DNA of 64,000 nucleotides from a virus: positions 30,049 to 94,048 of IMG/VR virus record IMGVR_UViG_3300042890_004841; one strand, given 5' to 3'. The notes beneath the pieces were generated by a model. It made no database searches. It saw nothing but the letters and a program-made list of their open reading frames with translations, and was not told the origin of the DNA. Of this stretch, positions 35,101-42,141 are shown in pieces. Position numbers and translations under genes: made by a program. How positions within the stretch are numbered: the first letter of the stretch is position 1; each line of letters starts with the position of its first letter.

Positions 35101-35191
35101 AGCTAATCGTGTAGTAGGTACATACGGAATGGCGACATTGTTAAAAGTAGCTAGTGATACATGGTTTATTAATGGTACAGGGGTAAGTTAA
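26129..35191 (+). CDS. giant repetitive tail-fibre/adhesin protein, 3020 aa
   Basis: Composed almost entirely of short beta repeats rich in Gly, Asn and Thr. The unit TLTTNAQPNITSVGTLTSL or a close variant occurs 14 times, interspersed with N-A-N-V-G-N-L-G-T units and with I-T-T-G-N-I-T-T-I-N-S-G-L-L-Q-N units. A globular module (DPIIQLQTGANGAPPTSNSG ... YYDTSAKIAWMGWD) occurs twice, near residues 1010 and 2590. Such proteins are predicted beta-helical fibres that contact the host surface. No peptidase S74 chaperone is seen at the C-terminus. Antisense ORFs over this gene are composition artefacts. Confidence 0.8.
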   Translation: MAIVPSARTIISPLSDPALMRNEVIVSSANGQIAIFQTTKDIYVTSYTQEYNNQNIINQNITYDIVNQPGNTTYGVQYNNGGSFASESGFTFNPNTFTLNVPNVAVTGNTNLGDVLNITISGGSANQVLTTDGTGNVYWQSPIIYGNAEVANYLPTYTGNLKGGNANISGEILANALNVSFNVNAYTVSANFIAGDGSNLSNLPLVNNAANANYSSYANVANTAGTVTTNAQPNITSVGTLTSLSVTGNITGGNANLGNAINANYFIGAGNNLSNIQGPNVAGTVGNANLSQYLNVSDVSNNYSYHVVLSAGSGDKSLHIDADDNLQYNPNSGLLTAVRMDASIFVGNLYYSNGYPVANVVGIGNIATINLDGNSSNVLLGNGTFGDVPGIKAVIANGDSNVKIATANGNVTVSVAGSPNVGVFGTDSLTISSNIFAGNTVNAANIVGNVGNFANAFVQSTLTAVNITANTGIFTGNGGGLSNLAGANVTGTVANANYAVYANHAAYANVANSALSVNVANVANIGNVATLNLNGNGSTFLGGNGSWLVPMGLVQSTNVVTTSNVSNGYGSAYYNISFNNNTSAVLNVEFQLPLNFDSSNSNVLYGNGAFAPSYGNSNVSTYLNSLGSNNITTSGNVTATNLTATTQVKTPLIISGNNGTDGNSLTIEASDAAAPSGNGGNLILRAGTAGFSGVGGAVFVGPTNTSAVYLGGGPGYGTAVPVTIPGNLTVNGNIGTTNLNVNGVNATTLTGTLTTNAQPNITSVGNLTSLIVTGNTTVGNLIGPVANGNTNLNIPAAGGNLNISAEGNANILVVTGTGVNVAGTLNATGNANVGNLGTGGLITATGNITGGNLITAGTINASGGNLASNSSVQTYYDGGAENGVISFNKGGFITTTTYGLTLNTGGTNQNIVLSPSGYVNILSNVLAGNIQSNGQIVANSNISGLNLSTAGNVNANGNISAANISASGALSVTGNAVISGNLTVNGNITYINVTEFSVNDPIIQLQTGANGAPPTSNSGKDVGVAMNYYDTSAKIAWMGWDTHNAEISFASTATIANDIVTLTSLANLRGGNAIFGNNVSANYFTGTLTTASQPNITTLGTLSSLAVSGNITGGNVYANSGTIGASLLTGTLTTNAQPNITSVGTLTSLAVSGNLSAGNVNAGNLLNANFVTGTLTTAAQPNITSVGTLSSLAVSANVTAGNVYANSGIIGASLLTGTLTTGAQPNITSVGTLSSLAVTANISSGNVYANSGTIGASLLTGTLTTNAQPNVTSVGTLTSLNVSGNANVGNLGTAGLIVATGNVTGGNLVTGGVLSVTGNANVGNLGAANGVFTTNVSIGSYIITPGGVDLMMLPATQVTRNYGNLDPYTGGYYLGGGTRWTGIRANSADFATTLNVTGNANVGNLGTGGLITATGNITGGNLVTGGALSVTGNANVGNLGTNTAIITTGNITTINSGLLQNGNSNHTIAANGNHTFFVSGNATSQLTLTSTGANISGTANVTGNANVGNLGTTTAIITTGNITTINSGLLQNGTTNLAIPTSSGNLNVSVAGTANVLVVTASGINTSGTINSVGNANVGNLGTAGLIVATGNVTGGNLTTGGALYVTGNANTGNIGTNTAIITTGNITTINSGLLQNGNSNHTIAANGNHTFFVTGNATSQLTLSSTGANIAGTANVLGNANVGNLGTAGLIVATGNITGGNLVTGGALSVTGNANTGNLGTNTAIITTGNITTINSGLLQNGTSNHTIASGGNHTFFVAANANSQLTITSTGVNVAGTANIVGNANVGNLGTAGLIVATGNITGGNLVTGGALSVTGNANTGNLGTNTAIITTGNITTINSGLIQNGTSNHTIASGGNHTFFVAANANSQLTITSSGVNVAGTANIVGNANIGNIGTTTAIITTGNITTINSGLLQNGNSNIAITNNGNVTINAVGGQRLVLTSTGANIAGTANVTGNANVGNLGTSGVVLAGTSITTPQFISNVANGTSPIVVTSVTKVSNLNVDFVDNYTTSITPDTSAYANGVATKETIVVRDSNGNINGNNVSGTIRPTGGSGSSSGIIFPPDPGGGGGDLASIKYYANVGESTILELNVVNDADDIILLNASGGTRITNDVTITGSIANVVNITATGYFNLTGNLSANNVTGTLRPTAGSGNAGIIFPDNPVGNTGDGASIKYYGTGSGDDTVLEITVTDNPTDTIRLNASGSTNVTSNLNVAGITNLGNISNVKILGGTNGQYAQTDGTGNLVWAQGTAILTGNGTSNGANTQIQIGDGTGNFVGAAGFTFDKASNLFTTPANANVVGNLNANNNIVANGYLVSKSYSGSTEGGQLVLAWKNTTNVVNQTNSTWNLDSDSSNAFRIFYQDAGGSTGVVFTANSSTGNLTVGNVSGTIFNVSSSITTPQFISNVGTGVAPLVVSSTTKVTNLNADYLDGYDTATAATASTVVVRDSNGNVNANVFSGNNVTVTSQLTSTVATGTAPLVVSSTTKVANLNAELLDGYDTATAATASTVVVRDSNGNITGNNISGSGTISASLLTGTLTTASQPNITTVGSLTNLNVSGNAVIGGNLTVEGNIVYVNVTDLSVEDPIIQLQKGPNGAAPSSNSGKDVGTALNYYDTSAKVAWMGWDVSNTEISFGSNVTIASEVVTINTLANIRSGNAQLGNLAVANFVTGTLTTNAQPNITSVGTLTSLSVTGNVSAGNVSGTLLTGTLTTNAQPNITSVGTLTSLSVTGNVSAGNVSGTLLTGTLATAAQPNVTSVGTLTLLSVTGNVSAGNVSGTLLTGTLATAAQPNVTSVGTLTSLSVTGNGTFGNVYANSGTIGASLLTGTLTTNAQPNITSVGTLTSLSVTGNGTFGNVYANSGTIGASLVAGTLTTAAQPNITSVGTLTSLTVTGNISAGNINSNVNGFAIGYRDVPQVAASNVTIAASDAGKHYYSTTAGNLTLTIPNNATTSFATGTAISIVVQAAGNVLVNAASGVTLYMAGNSTAANRVVGTYGMATLLKVASDTWFINGTGVS
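30430..31830 (+). repeat. 315-bp coding tandem repeats in the fibre gene
   Basis: A 105-residue block (G-N-L-G-T-N-T-A-I-I-T-T-G-N-I, then N-H-T-F-F-V, then N-V-G-N-L-G-T-A-G-L-I) recurs at a 315-bp period; equivalent points lie near 31075, 31390 and 31705. The last copies are nearly identical in DNA. Confidence 0.75.
34141..34560 (+). repeat. 111-bp coding tandem repeats in the fibre gene
   Basis: A 37-residue unit (S-V-T-G-N-V-S-A-G-N-V-S-G-T-L-L-T-G-T-L then QPNVTSVGTLTSL) repeats head to tail. The copies starting near 34318 and 34429 are almost identical, indicating recent expansion. Confidence 0.75.
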
Positions 35192-35940
35192 TGACGGGCA
35201 CAATGATGCTAGTTATCAACAATGTAAAGCAATCTGTTGTCCCTAGTGGTATAGTAACATCAAATTTATTCATGAATTTGGATGCAAGTAATCCAAGTAG
35301 TTACCCTAAGACGGGGACTACTTGGTTTGACCTGCAAGGCACTAATAATGCAACAATAAACGGCGCAACATATAGTGCAACAGATGGCGGTATTTTTACC
35401 TTTAATGGATCAAGTAATACAGTCAGTATACCAAATAATGCCTCGTTATCCCTTAGTACTACTGAGCAAAGGACAATACAAGTATGGGTAAAGTTTAATA
35501 GCTTAGCAGGAGCAGGATCACAAGTGCCTGTATTTGGCAAGTTATCAAATAGTTTTAGTTTTGATGGTTATTGGGGTGGGTTATACAGCAATGCAGGTGT
35601 AATAAGATGTACCACTAATGGAGCTTCGGTACAAAAAATTTCAGATTCTACACTAACTGTTACAACAAATACATGGTACTTATTTACTTTTATTTCCCAA
35701 ATTACATCCACTGCGAATACAACAAAATTTTATGTCAATACAACTGAATACATTAGCACAGCACACGGAAGTGACACTTATACTGAAAGTAATCCGTTAT
35801 ATCTAGGTTATATTGGAGCAGGTGTAGGTTCATTGTACTTAAATGGACAAATAGGAGCATGTTTCTTTTATACTTCAGGTTTATCACCTGCAAATATTTT
35901 ACAAAATTATAACGCTACTAAAACTAGATTTGGATTATAA
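35191..35940 (+). CDS. LamG/concanavalin-A-like lectin protein, 249 aa
   Basis: TAATG-coupled to the giant fibre. After MTGTMMLVINNVKQSV, a LamG beta-sandwich is recognisable: FTFNGSSNTVSIPN, RTIQVWVKFNSL, TWYLFTFIS, KFYVNTTEY and LYLNGQIGACFFY. It probably forms a glycan-binding tip of the fibre. Homologous to the next gene. Confidence 0.75.
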   Translation: MTGTMMLVINNVKQSVVPSGIVTSNLFMNLDASNPSSYPKTGTTWFDLQGTNNATINGATYSATDGGIFTFNGSSNTVSIPNNASLSLSTTEQRTIQVWVKFNSLAGAGSQVPVFGKLSNSFSFDGYWGGLYSNAGVIRCTTNGASVQKISDSTLTVTTNTWYLFTFISQITSTANTTKFYVNTTEYISTAHGSDTYTESNPLYLGYIGAGVGSLYLNGQIGACFFYTSGLSPANILQNYNATKTRFGL

Positions 35941-35941
35941 A

Positions 35942-36664
35942 ATGACAGGTATAGTAAACTTAATGATAAACAATGTTAAACCTGTAACATCTCAAAACAT
36001 TGTAACTACTAATCTTTCACTATACTTAAATGCACAAAATTATTCAGGTAGCGGAACGTCATGGACTGCTTCTAACGGGTCTAACGCTACACTATTTAAT
36101 ACGCCAACTTATACGTCAGCCTCTCCTACTTATTTTTCATTTGACCCCACTGCATTTGAGTATGCAACAGTTCCAAACATAGGGAGTTTAACTAATTGGA
36201 CAGTGGAATCGTGGACAATGGTTACGTCGAATTTGACTTCTCCAACAAAAATCACTTCGATCATTTGTAATCAATTTAATGGTGTTAGTAATTTAAATTA
36301 TAGCTTAGGCACGAATAATGCACCAACTAACTATAATTTAACTGTAGGTTTTTACGATGGTGCATGGCGAAATGTAAGTGGGTTTACACCTACACTAAAT
36401 GTATGGTATCATTTAGTAGGTACCTATGATGGTGCTACAATAAAGTTATATGTTAATAATAGTTTAAATTCTCAAACTACTTACTCAGGTACTCCTCAAT
36501 CAGGTGGTGAAGTAAGAATTGCACGTCGATGGGATAGTAGTGATGTTGATAATATTAACTTTTTCCCAGGCAGAGTTGCTGTCGCAAGAATATATTCTAC
36601 AGCATTGAATGCATCACAAGTTACACAAAATTGGAATGCAGAGAGAAGTAGATTTGGATATTAA
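35942..36664 (+). CDS. LamG/concanavalin-A-like lectin protein, 240 aa
   Basis: Same N-terminal layout as its neighbour (MTGIVNLMINNVKPVT) and a LamG fold: SLTNWTVESWTMV, NVWYHLVGTYDGATIKLYVN, GRVAVARIYSTALNASQV. It arose by tandem duplication followed by divergence, which would suit receptor-binding diversification. Confidence 0.75.
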   Translation: MTGIVNLMINNVKPVTSQNIVTTNLSLYLNAQNYSGSGTSWTASNGSNATLFNTPTYTSASPTYFSFDPTAFEYATVPNIGSLTNWTVESWTMVTSNLTSPTKITSIICNQFNGVSNLNYSLGTNNAPTNYNLTVGFYDGAWRNVSGFTPTLNVWYHLVGTYDGATIKLYVNNSLNSQTTYSGTPQSGGEVRIARRWDSSDVDNINFFPGRVAVARIYSTALNASQVTQNWNAERSRFGY

Positions 36665-36686
36665 AAAGCCCCACTTAAGGGGCTTT
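36664..36686. terminator. bidirectional terminator
   Basis: AAAGCCCC/GGGGCTTT, 8-bp stem between convergent genes. The minus-strand reading has the better T-run. Confidence 0.75.
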
Positions 36687-36689
36687 AAA

Positions 36690-37223
36690 TTATAAAATTA
36701 AAAACGGTATCCACATCCAAATAGCTTGACTTACAAATAAGCTACCGAATACACCAACCACTAAACTAATCCAAAACATAGGCATACTAACTGCTAGTAT
36801 ACTTGCTGTTAATAAAACAATGGCGATTTGCAACGTGCTACCACCCCATGTAAACCATGGAGATTTTTGTTTAGCAGCATCACGTTCTGCTTCAAGTGCC
36901 TTAGCTTTTTCTTGAATTTCTTTTTTATCGTCGCTCATGCGTTTAGCTTCAGCTAAAAACTTTTCTTTATTTTCAGGCTTTGAAGCTTCAGCAGCACTGA
37001 TTTCATAAAGTACACCACGAACATTTTTTGCTTGATACCATGCCCACATGTTGTTGGCTTGTATCGTATTATTTTGTATTTTACTACTATTACTTCCACC
37101 TAGCATCGTGTTAATTGCTAAAATAGCTGCAAGAAATACAATTACAAATCCTGCTTTGTCTTTGATTTTAGCTTCTTTTTCGCTACGTGAAAGAGGTTTA
37201 ACTTCTTGTTTTTGTTCACTCAT
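36690..37223 (-). CDS. DUF4337-like membrane protein, 177 aa
   Basis: Basic N-terminus, membrane helix (GFVIVFLAAILAINTML), then a coiled, soluble part with NNTIQANNMWAWYQAKNVR, which is characteristic of DUF4337, and two C-terminal membrane helices. Role unknown. It overlaps the end of the small upstream gene. Confidence 0.7.
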   Translation of the reverse strand: MSEQKQEVKPLSRSEKEAKIKDKAGFVIVFLAAILAINTMLGGSNSSKIQNNTIQANNMWAWYQAKNVRGVLYEISAAEASKPENKEKFLAEAKRMSDDKKEIQEKAKALEAERDAAKQKSPWFTWGGSTLQIAIVLLTASILAVSMPMFWISLVVGVFGSLFVSQAIWMWIPFLIL

Positions 37224-37344
37224 TGGTCTTTCCTTTGTTTATAAAACCTGTAATTCTATCTTGAATCATTTTTGCCCAAAATGGTTGTGGAAAATTCCAT
37301 CCAACAAATGCACCAATTGCTAGCCATAAAAGAATTTCAAGCAT
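37216..37344 (-). CDS. small membrane protein, 42 aa
   Basis: ATG at 37344 with strong RBS GGAGG. MLEILLWLAIGAFVGWNFPQ is a membrane helix followed by PFWAKMIQDRI; short proteins of this kind are common in aquatic T4-like phages. It overlaps the DUF4337 start by 8 bp, so the two are coupled. Confidence 0.7.
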   Translation of the reverse strand: MLEILLWLAIGAFVGWNFPQPFWAKMIQDRITGFINKGKTNE

Positions 37345-37431
37345 TTTTTTGCCCTCCTATGTATTAACTACCACTAGTATTTAGTACATATTCAGCCCTA
37401 AATACATATGACCGTTTCAAAGGAACTGAGA

Positions 37432-38685
37432 ATGAAAAAAATAATAACAATCCTTTGGTCAGCTTTATTAATGTCTACTGTATTTGCACAAACAAATACT
37501 AGCACTCAAAGCACTACCAATGGCACTACAACAAGTAATACCAATTTAATCAACAATGGAACATATGATGGTGGTAGGAGTTTAGTTGATACTAATTCCA
37601 CGAGTAATAGTACAAGCACAGTAACCACTAACAATGTTAGCACTAGCACATCAAATGCTATATCCACTAGTACTGTTAATAGCAATTCTGTTAATACAAA
37701 CAACAATAACAATAATAGCCAAAGCACTACAGTGAACACTAACATACAAAGTGGTACTGCAACAAACATCAATGATAATCGTATGTCAGGATCCGTGACT
37801 TACAACAACAATAATAATATGAGTGGGTCTGTAACTTATGTTAATGATAATCGTATGTCAGGATCAGTAACATACAATAATAATAACAACACTACTAGTA
37901 CTAATGTTAACAAAAATGAAAATACAGGTACAATGACTTATAATAATAACAATGTGAATAGTGGAACGATGACTTACAATAACAACAATGTTACTACAGC
38001 CACAAATAAAAATGAAAACATAAACAGTGGAACGATGACCTATAACAACAATAATTTAAGCACAAGCACTAATGTAAACAAAAATGAAAACACAGGCACA
38101 ATGACTTACAATAACAACAATGTAACAACGAGTAATGCTACAAGTAATATCAATAATGTACAAACAGGAGACATGACTAATAGGAACATTAACACTACAA
38201 CATCTAACGCAACAAATATCAATCAAAACAATAATAACAGTACGAGTGTTAATACAAATATTCAACAAGGTGATATGACTAATCGTAATATTAACGATAC
38301 TAATATTACGCAAAAAGTAATACAACCTCCTCCAACAGCTATAGCACCTGCAATGATGAGTGGTGGTGGACAAGATTTGTGTACTACAGGACAGAGTGGT
38401 GCATTGCAAACACAATTGTTTGGTGCAGCTTTTGGTGGCACATCACGTGATTTAAATTGTGAACGTTTGAAGTTAAGTAAAACTTTGTATGATATGGGTA
38501 TGAAAGTAGCAGCAGTAGCAACCATGTGTCAAGATCGACGTGTATGGGAAGCTATGATGGCAGCGGGTACACCATGTCCATATGAAGGTCAAATTGGTGA
38601 AAAAGCTAAGGCATTATGGGAAGCAAATCCTAATAAAATTCCAAAGTATGATTATAAAACGGTAGCTGAGGTTAATAACCAATGA
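37432..38685 (+). CDS. secreted Asn-rich repetitive protein, 417 aa
   Basis: ATG at 37432 with RBS AAAGGAAC and a signal peptide MKKIITILWSALLMSTVFAQ. Residues 20-300 are Asn/Thr/Ser-rich, with repeats such as SGTMTYNNNN and SGSVTYNNNN. The C-terminal 110 residues are globular with four Cys and contain DLNCERLKLSKTLYDMGMKV and GTPCPYEGQIGEKA. The repeats resemble amyloid-forming or surface-display proteins in composition only. It is coupled to the next secreted-protein gene by ATGA. Confidence 0.65.
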   Translation: MKKIITILWSALLMSTVFAQTNTSTQSTTNGTTTSNTNLINNGTYDGGRSLVDTNSTSNSTSTVTTNNVSTSTSNAISTSTVNSNSVNTNNNNNNSQSTTVNTNIQSGTATNINDNRMSGSVTYNNNNNMSGSVTYVNDNRMSGSVTYNNNNNTTSTNVNKNENTGTMTYNNNNVNSGTMTYNNNNVTTATNKNENINSGTMTYNNNNLSTSTNVNKNENTGTMTYNNNNVTTSNATSNINNVQTGDMTNRNINTTTSNATNINQNNNNSTSVNTNIQQGDMTNRNINDTNITQKVIQPPPTAIAPAMMSGGGQDLCTTGQSGALQTQLFGAAFGGTSRDLNCERLKLSKTLYDMGMKVAAVATMCQDRRVWEAMMAAGTPCPYEGQIGEKAKALWEANPNKIPKYDYKTVAEVNNQ

Positions 38686-40463
38686 TCAACAAATTAAAGC
38701 TTGTTGTTTGTATGTTGACGTACACTTTCGTAACATCATTGCATGCTCAAGTACCTGAAAGTGTAACAAGTAGTTTGGTCAACAATACTGCCTCAGCTAC
38801 AGCAGTAACATCAACATGGCAAAATGTTGGCACAATCAATCAACCTATTACTTGTTGGGCACCAAGCGACCCAGGCTACTGTGGTCCTCTACCCTATGCG
38901 AATGGTTTTGGTCCTAATGGGCTAAATTTTAGTTTTGGTATTGCTGATGCATTTCAAAATGTAAATGTTGCAAAAGCTTTACCTAATTCAGGAACAGGTT
39001 TAATTACGACAGGTTTTAAATTTAGTTGGATGAGTAAAAATGGTAATGGATGGGATGATGGGCGATTAGATCAACTATCAGCTTATGTTAATTTATATGA
39101 TAAAAGTAATTCTAAAGTACTTGAAAATTTTTATTGGAACTTAAATTATATTCATAATTGGACAACTTTTAGTTATGAAAAAAATTGGTCAAAAGAATAT
39201 AGACCTAATGATGTTGGTAATGTACGATTTGGTTTTGTGGGTGGGGATAATAATTTTTGGGCAGGACCGTACGGACCTGAAATCACCAACATTAACTTTC
39301 AATTAAAATATAAACCTGATCCTTGTATAAAAAATCCATTGTACAGTCCTGAGTGTCCAAATTTTATGAAAGAATTAGAAAAAAATTCTTCAACTACTAC
39401 AACATCAACTACTTCATCACCAAGTACATCATCAAATGATTTACCACCGCCTGAAAATGACCAAAACAAAAATAATCCACCTAAAGATGAAAAGTTTGAT
39501 TTAGCACAAAAAGAAGAGGGTGTAAATGAAAACGTACATCATGAAGAACCAATTAATAATTCAATGGACAAATTAGTAGATACATTAATCAAAATACAAG
39601 ATAATCAAGCTAAAGAAGAAAAGCTTACTATGGATGCTTCAAAAAATGCTATCAATGAAAATGACAATGTTACTAAACAAACAGTTAAAAATGCAGAACA
39701 AGTTGCTAGCAGAGCAGTTCGTTTAAGTCAAGAAAGTTCCACGCAACAACATCAAGTTAGTATGGACGTAGCGACCAAAGATAATAAGGGTCAGCAATCT
39801 TTATCATTATTTGTAACTCCTACCGCTACAACATTAAATGCCTTTCAATTACCTAATGCTACACAACAATTTAATATTATACAAAACCCAATGCAAAATA
39901 ATCAAGCTACAGCGCAATTATTGACAACTGAACAACCAACTATCAAAACTCAATCAAGTAATTTGAGTATGACAAATAATTTAGTCCAAACTGAAACTAC
40001 TGTATCAGTATTTGCACCATTACAAACTATGACACAACAAAATTTACAAAGTACAAGCGTTAATACAGCAAGTATTAATCAAAATACTTTAATTAATCCT
40101 TTGGCAAATCAGGTAACAGAAACACCAACATTGTCAACAAGTTTTCTCACTAATAAGGCTGATCCAATTAATTCTATTATTGAAACAAAAAATACGGTTG
40201 AAGATAAGAAAGAAGAAGTTAATACAGCAGCAGTAAAGCCAAGTGTGCAAGATAATGATGCTGCGGGTGGTGTATCTATTAATTCAATTGCTGTAACACC
40301 TGTTGGTTTTAATGCTTATAATGTTGCATTAAGAGATGTTGCATTTTATGCACCAAAGGAGATTTATCGTAATCAACGTACAGTTGATAATGTACGAGCA
40401 TTGCGACAATTGGCTAGTGATCGATTACATCAGGAAATGGTCGATCAACAATATAGGAGATAA
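38682..40463 (+). CDS. secreted protein with Asn/Gln-rich C-terminal half, 593 aa
   Basis: Signal peptide MINKLKLVVCMLTYTFVTSLHAQ. Residues 30-210 form a beta-rich domain with Trp and Cys (CWAPSDPGYCGPLPYANG, LNFSFGIADAFQNV). Then come a Ser/Thr linker, an acidic helical part and a low-complexity Gln/Asn region ending in a conserved-looking DVAFYAPKEIYRNQRTVDN. Together with the upstream protein and the following membrane coiled-coil protein it may form an envelope-exported assembly (inference). Confidence 0.6.
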   Translation: MINKLKLVVCMLTYTFVTSLHAQVPESVTSSLVNNTASATAVTSTWQNVGTINQPITCWAPSDPGYCGPLPYANGFGPNGLNFSFGIADAFQNVNVAKALPNSGTGLITTGFKFSWMSKNGNGWDDGRLDQLSAYVNLYDKSNSKVLENFYWNLNYIHNWTTFSYEKNWSKEYRPNDVGNVRFGFVGGDNNFWAGPYGPEITNINFQLKYKPDPCIKNPLYSPECPNFMKELEKNSSTTTTSTTSSPSTSSNDLPPPENDQNKNNPPKDEKFDLAQKEEGVNENVHHEEPINNSMDKLVDTLIKIQDNQAKEEKLTMDASKNAINENDNVTKQTVKNAEQVASRAVRLSQESSTQQHQVSMDVATKDNKGQQSLSLFVTPTATTLNAFQLPNATQQFNIIQNPMQNNQATAQLLTTEQPTIKTQSSNLSMTNNLVQTETTVSVFAPLQTMTQQNLQSTSVNTASINQNTLINPLANQVTETPTLSTSFLTNKADPINSIIETKNTVEDKKEEVNTAAVKPSVQDNDAAGGVSINSIAVTPVGFNAYNVALRDVAFYAPKEIYRNQRTVDNVRALRQLASDRLHQEMVDQQYRR

Positions 40464-40465
40464 AA

Positions 40466-41119
40466 ATGACTGAAGAAATTAAAGATGTAAACAAAAAAAT
40501 TGATGAGGCACAAGCAGCAGTAAAAAAGTATGCTAGTGCAGATACTGTAATTAGTATAGGTGGGTATGAATTTACACCTGCTAAGCTTATGGTAGCCTTT
40601 ACTTTGGTATCATCCATATTAGGTGGACTATATGGAACCTTCGAAGTATATAAAGATTACATGGGTATGAAGAAAAAGATTGCTGAATATGTTGCACCTG
40701 ATTTGACTGAATTTGACAAACGTTTAGCATTGATTGAAGAAAATGCTAATAAGACACAGAAAGCTGTACAAGATGGTAGTGATAAAACAGCAGAATATAC
40801 ACGTGATATTAAAAATGATTTAAAGAACGACATTCGTCGATTAGAAAAAACTGTTGAAGATGTAGAACGAAGAAATAAAGATCAACAACGTGAGCTTGAT
40901 AAAACAGTAGCTGAAGTAAAGACTGATGTACGTAACATACAAAAAGCTTCTGATGCGGCGTTAAATGGTGCTACTAAAGAGATTAATCGTATGGCTGCAG
41001 AAAACACTAAAGCAATAACTGCAAATAATAAAGAAGTAGATGCTAAGTTAAAAGCGTTAGATAAAAAGATTAATGAGGATCTTAAAAAAGCACTTGATAA
41101 TCCACTAGCTAATAGATAA
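40466..41119 (+). CDS. membrane-anchored coiled-coil protein, 217 aa
   Basis: One membrane helix (about residues 34-54) and a long charged coiled coil (about 80-210) with regular I/L/V heptads. RBS AGGAGAT. Translationally next to the two secreted proteins. Function unknown; a spanin-like or tethering role is possible. Confidence 0.55.
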   Translation: MTEEIKDVNKKIDEAQAAVKKYASADTVISIGGYEFTPAKLMVAFTLVSSILGGLYGTFEVYKDYMGMKKKIAEYVAPDLTEFDKRLALIEENANKTQKAVQDGSDKTAEYTRDIKNDLKNDIRRLEKTVEDVERRNKDQQRELDKTVAEVKTDVRNIQKASDAALNGATKEINRMAAENTKAITANNKEVDAKLKALDKKINEDLKKALDNPLANR

Positions 41120-41548
41120 TTATTGCCCTTCTTCTTTAGTCCATTTATATTCAATTAAACATTGTCTTGGTACTAGTTTTTTATCAATAGTAATAATAAC
41201 TATGTATTCGCATATTCTTTTCATTACGTCTGTATGAGCTTGAAGTCTTTTTTCTAGTAGTTTAATGTTGTTTTCTAAAACTGTATTTTGGGTTTCGAGT
41301 TTTTGTATTAAAAGATTTTGTTTTTCAATTTGCGACTCTATTGAGCTTAACGGGTTTACAGTCACTACTTGTTGTTGTGGTTCTAAAACAGGTTCTTTTG
41401 GAGGTGATTTGGTAGACAAATTTAATATTAATATTAACGATATTAAAGATAGTATGATAATAAAAGTATAAAGAGGTTTGCTTTTTATCCATAGTAAGAT
41501 TTGTTGATACCTAGATAGTTCGACTCGCTGTTGTATTTTTCGTGGCAT
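41120..41548 (-). CDS. membrane-anchored coiled-coil protein, 142 aa
   Basis: ATG at 41548 with RBS AGGAAT; the longer frame is not supported. Basic N-terminus, membrane helix (PLYTFIIILSLISLILIL), Pro-rich linker and a coiled coil (SIESQIEKQNLLIQKLETQN). The topology fits an inner-membrane spanin, with the lipoprotein at 41956 as possible partner. Its stop abuts that of the convergent gene. Confidence 0.5.
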   Translation of the reverse strand: MPRKIQQRVELSRYQQILLWIKSKPLYTFIIILSLISLILILNLSTKSPPKEPVLEPQQQVVTVNPLSSIESQIEKQNLLIQKLETQNTVLENNIKLLEKRLQAHTDVMKRICEYIVIITIDKKLVPRQCLIEYKWTKEEGQ

Positions 41549-41588
41549 AATTATTCCTAATTTTAATAAATATTTATAAAAGAACAAC

Positions 41589-41963
41589 ATGATTGATTGG
41601 TCAGACATTAATAAAGTACAACTAGGATTGAATGGCATACTAGTTTTAGTTGTAGTTTTTCTTGTTTTTATTCTATATGTTTGGCATAGAGATAGTAAAA
41701 GTAACATTGACCTAAAAGATCTTATTTGCGTAGATAACAAAATAGATGAGAAAAAGTTTGTAAGGTTTGGTGCATGGATTGTGTCAACATGGGGATTTGT
41801 ATATCTGATTGTAGAAGAACGATTTAGTGAATGGTATTTTGCAGGATATATGGCAGCATGGGTTGGTAACGCATTAATTGACAAATACATTACTAATAAA
41901 AAAATATATGAAGAACCTATTGAAGAAAAAACTAAAAATTTAAAGTGGAAAAAATATGATTAA
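41589..41963 (+). CDS. membrane protein, holin candidate, 124 aa
   Basis: Three hydrophobic segments: GILVLVVVFLVFILYVW, FGAWIVSTWGFVYLIV and WYFAGYMAAWVGNALI. The C-terminus is highly charged. This is the size and topology of class I-like phage holins, and similar proteins lie near lysis genes in aquatic phages. AATAAATA at 41565 may be a late promoter. Confidence 0.5.
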   Translation: MIDWSDINKVQLGLNGILVLVVVFLVFILYVWHRDSKSNIDLKDLICVDNKIDEKKFVRFGAWIVSTWGFVYLIVEERFSEWYFAGYMAAWVGNALIDKYITNKKIYEEPIEEKTKNLKWKKYD

Positions 41964-42141
41964 AACAATAATAATATTATTATTTTCATTGGTTATAGTT
42001 GGGTGTGAAGCAAGATATCGTTATCCTTGCCAAGATCCTTCTAATTGGGGCACTGAGCGTTGTATTAAACCTGTTTGTGAAGTCAACCATGATTGCCCTG
42101 AACAAGTTTTTAACAAAAAAGTTGTGGAGTGTAAAAAATGA
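41956..42141 (+). CDS. small Cys-rich lipoprotein, 61 aa
   Basis: Lipobox LVIVGCE after a hydrophobic signal. The mature part has five further Cys, with the pattern RYPCQDPSNWGTERCIKPVC and CPEQVF. A recurrent small lipoprotein of T4-like aquatic phages; an outer-membrane spanin is possible. Overlaps both neighbours slightly. Confidence 0.65.
   Translation: MIKTIIILLFSLVIVGCEARYRYPCQDPSNWGTERCIKPVCEVNHDCPEQVFNKKVVECKK

Noticed and set aside
37506-38525. Minus-strand ORFs over the Asn-rich gene (for example 37506-37772, 38056-38415).
   Set aside because: Leu/Val- or Cys/Ile-rich shadows of AAC/AAT and ACT repeats.
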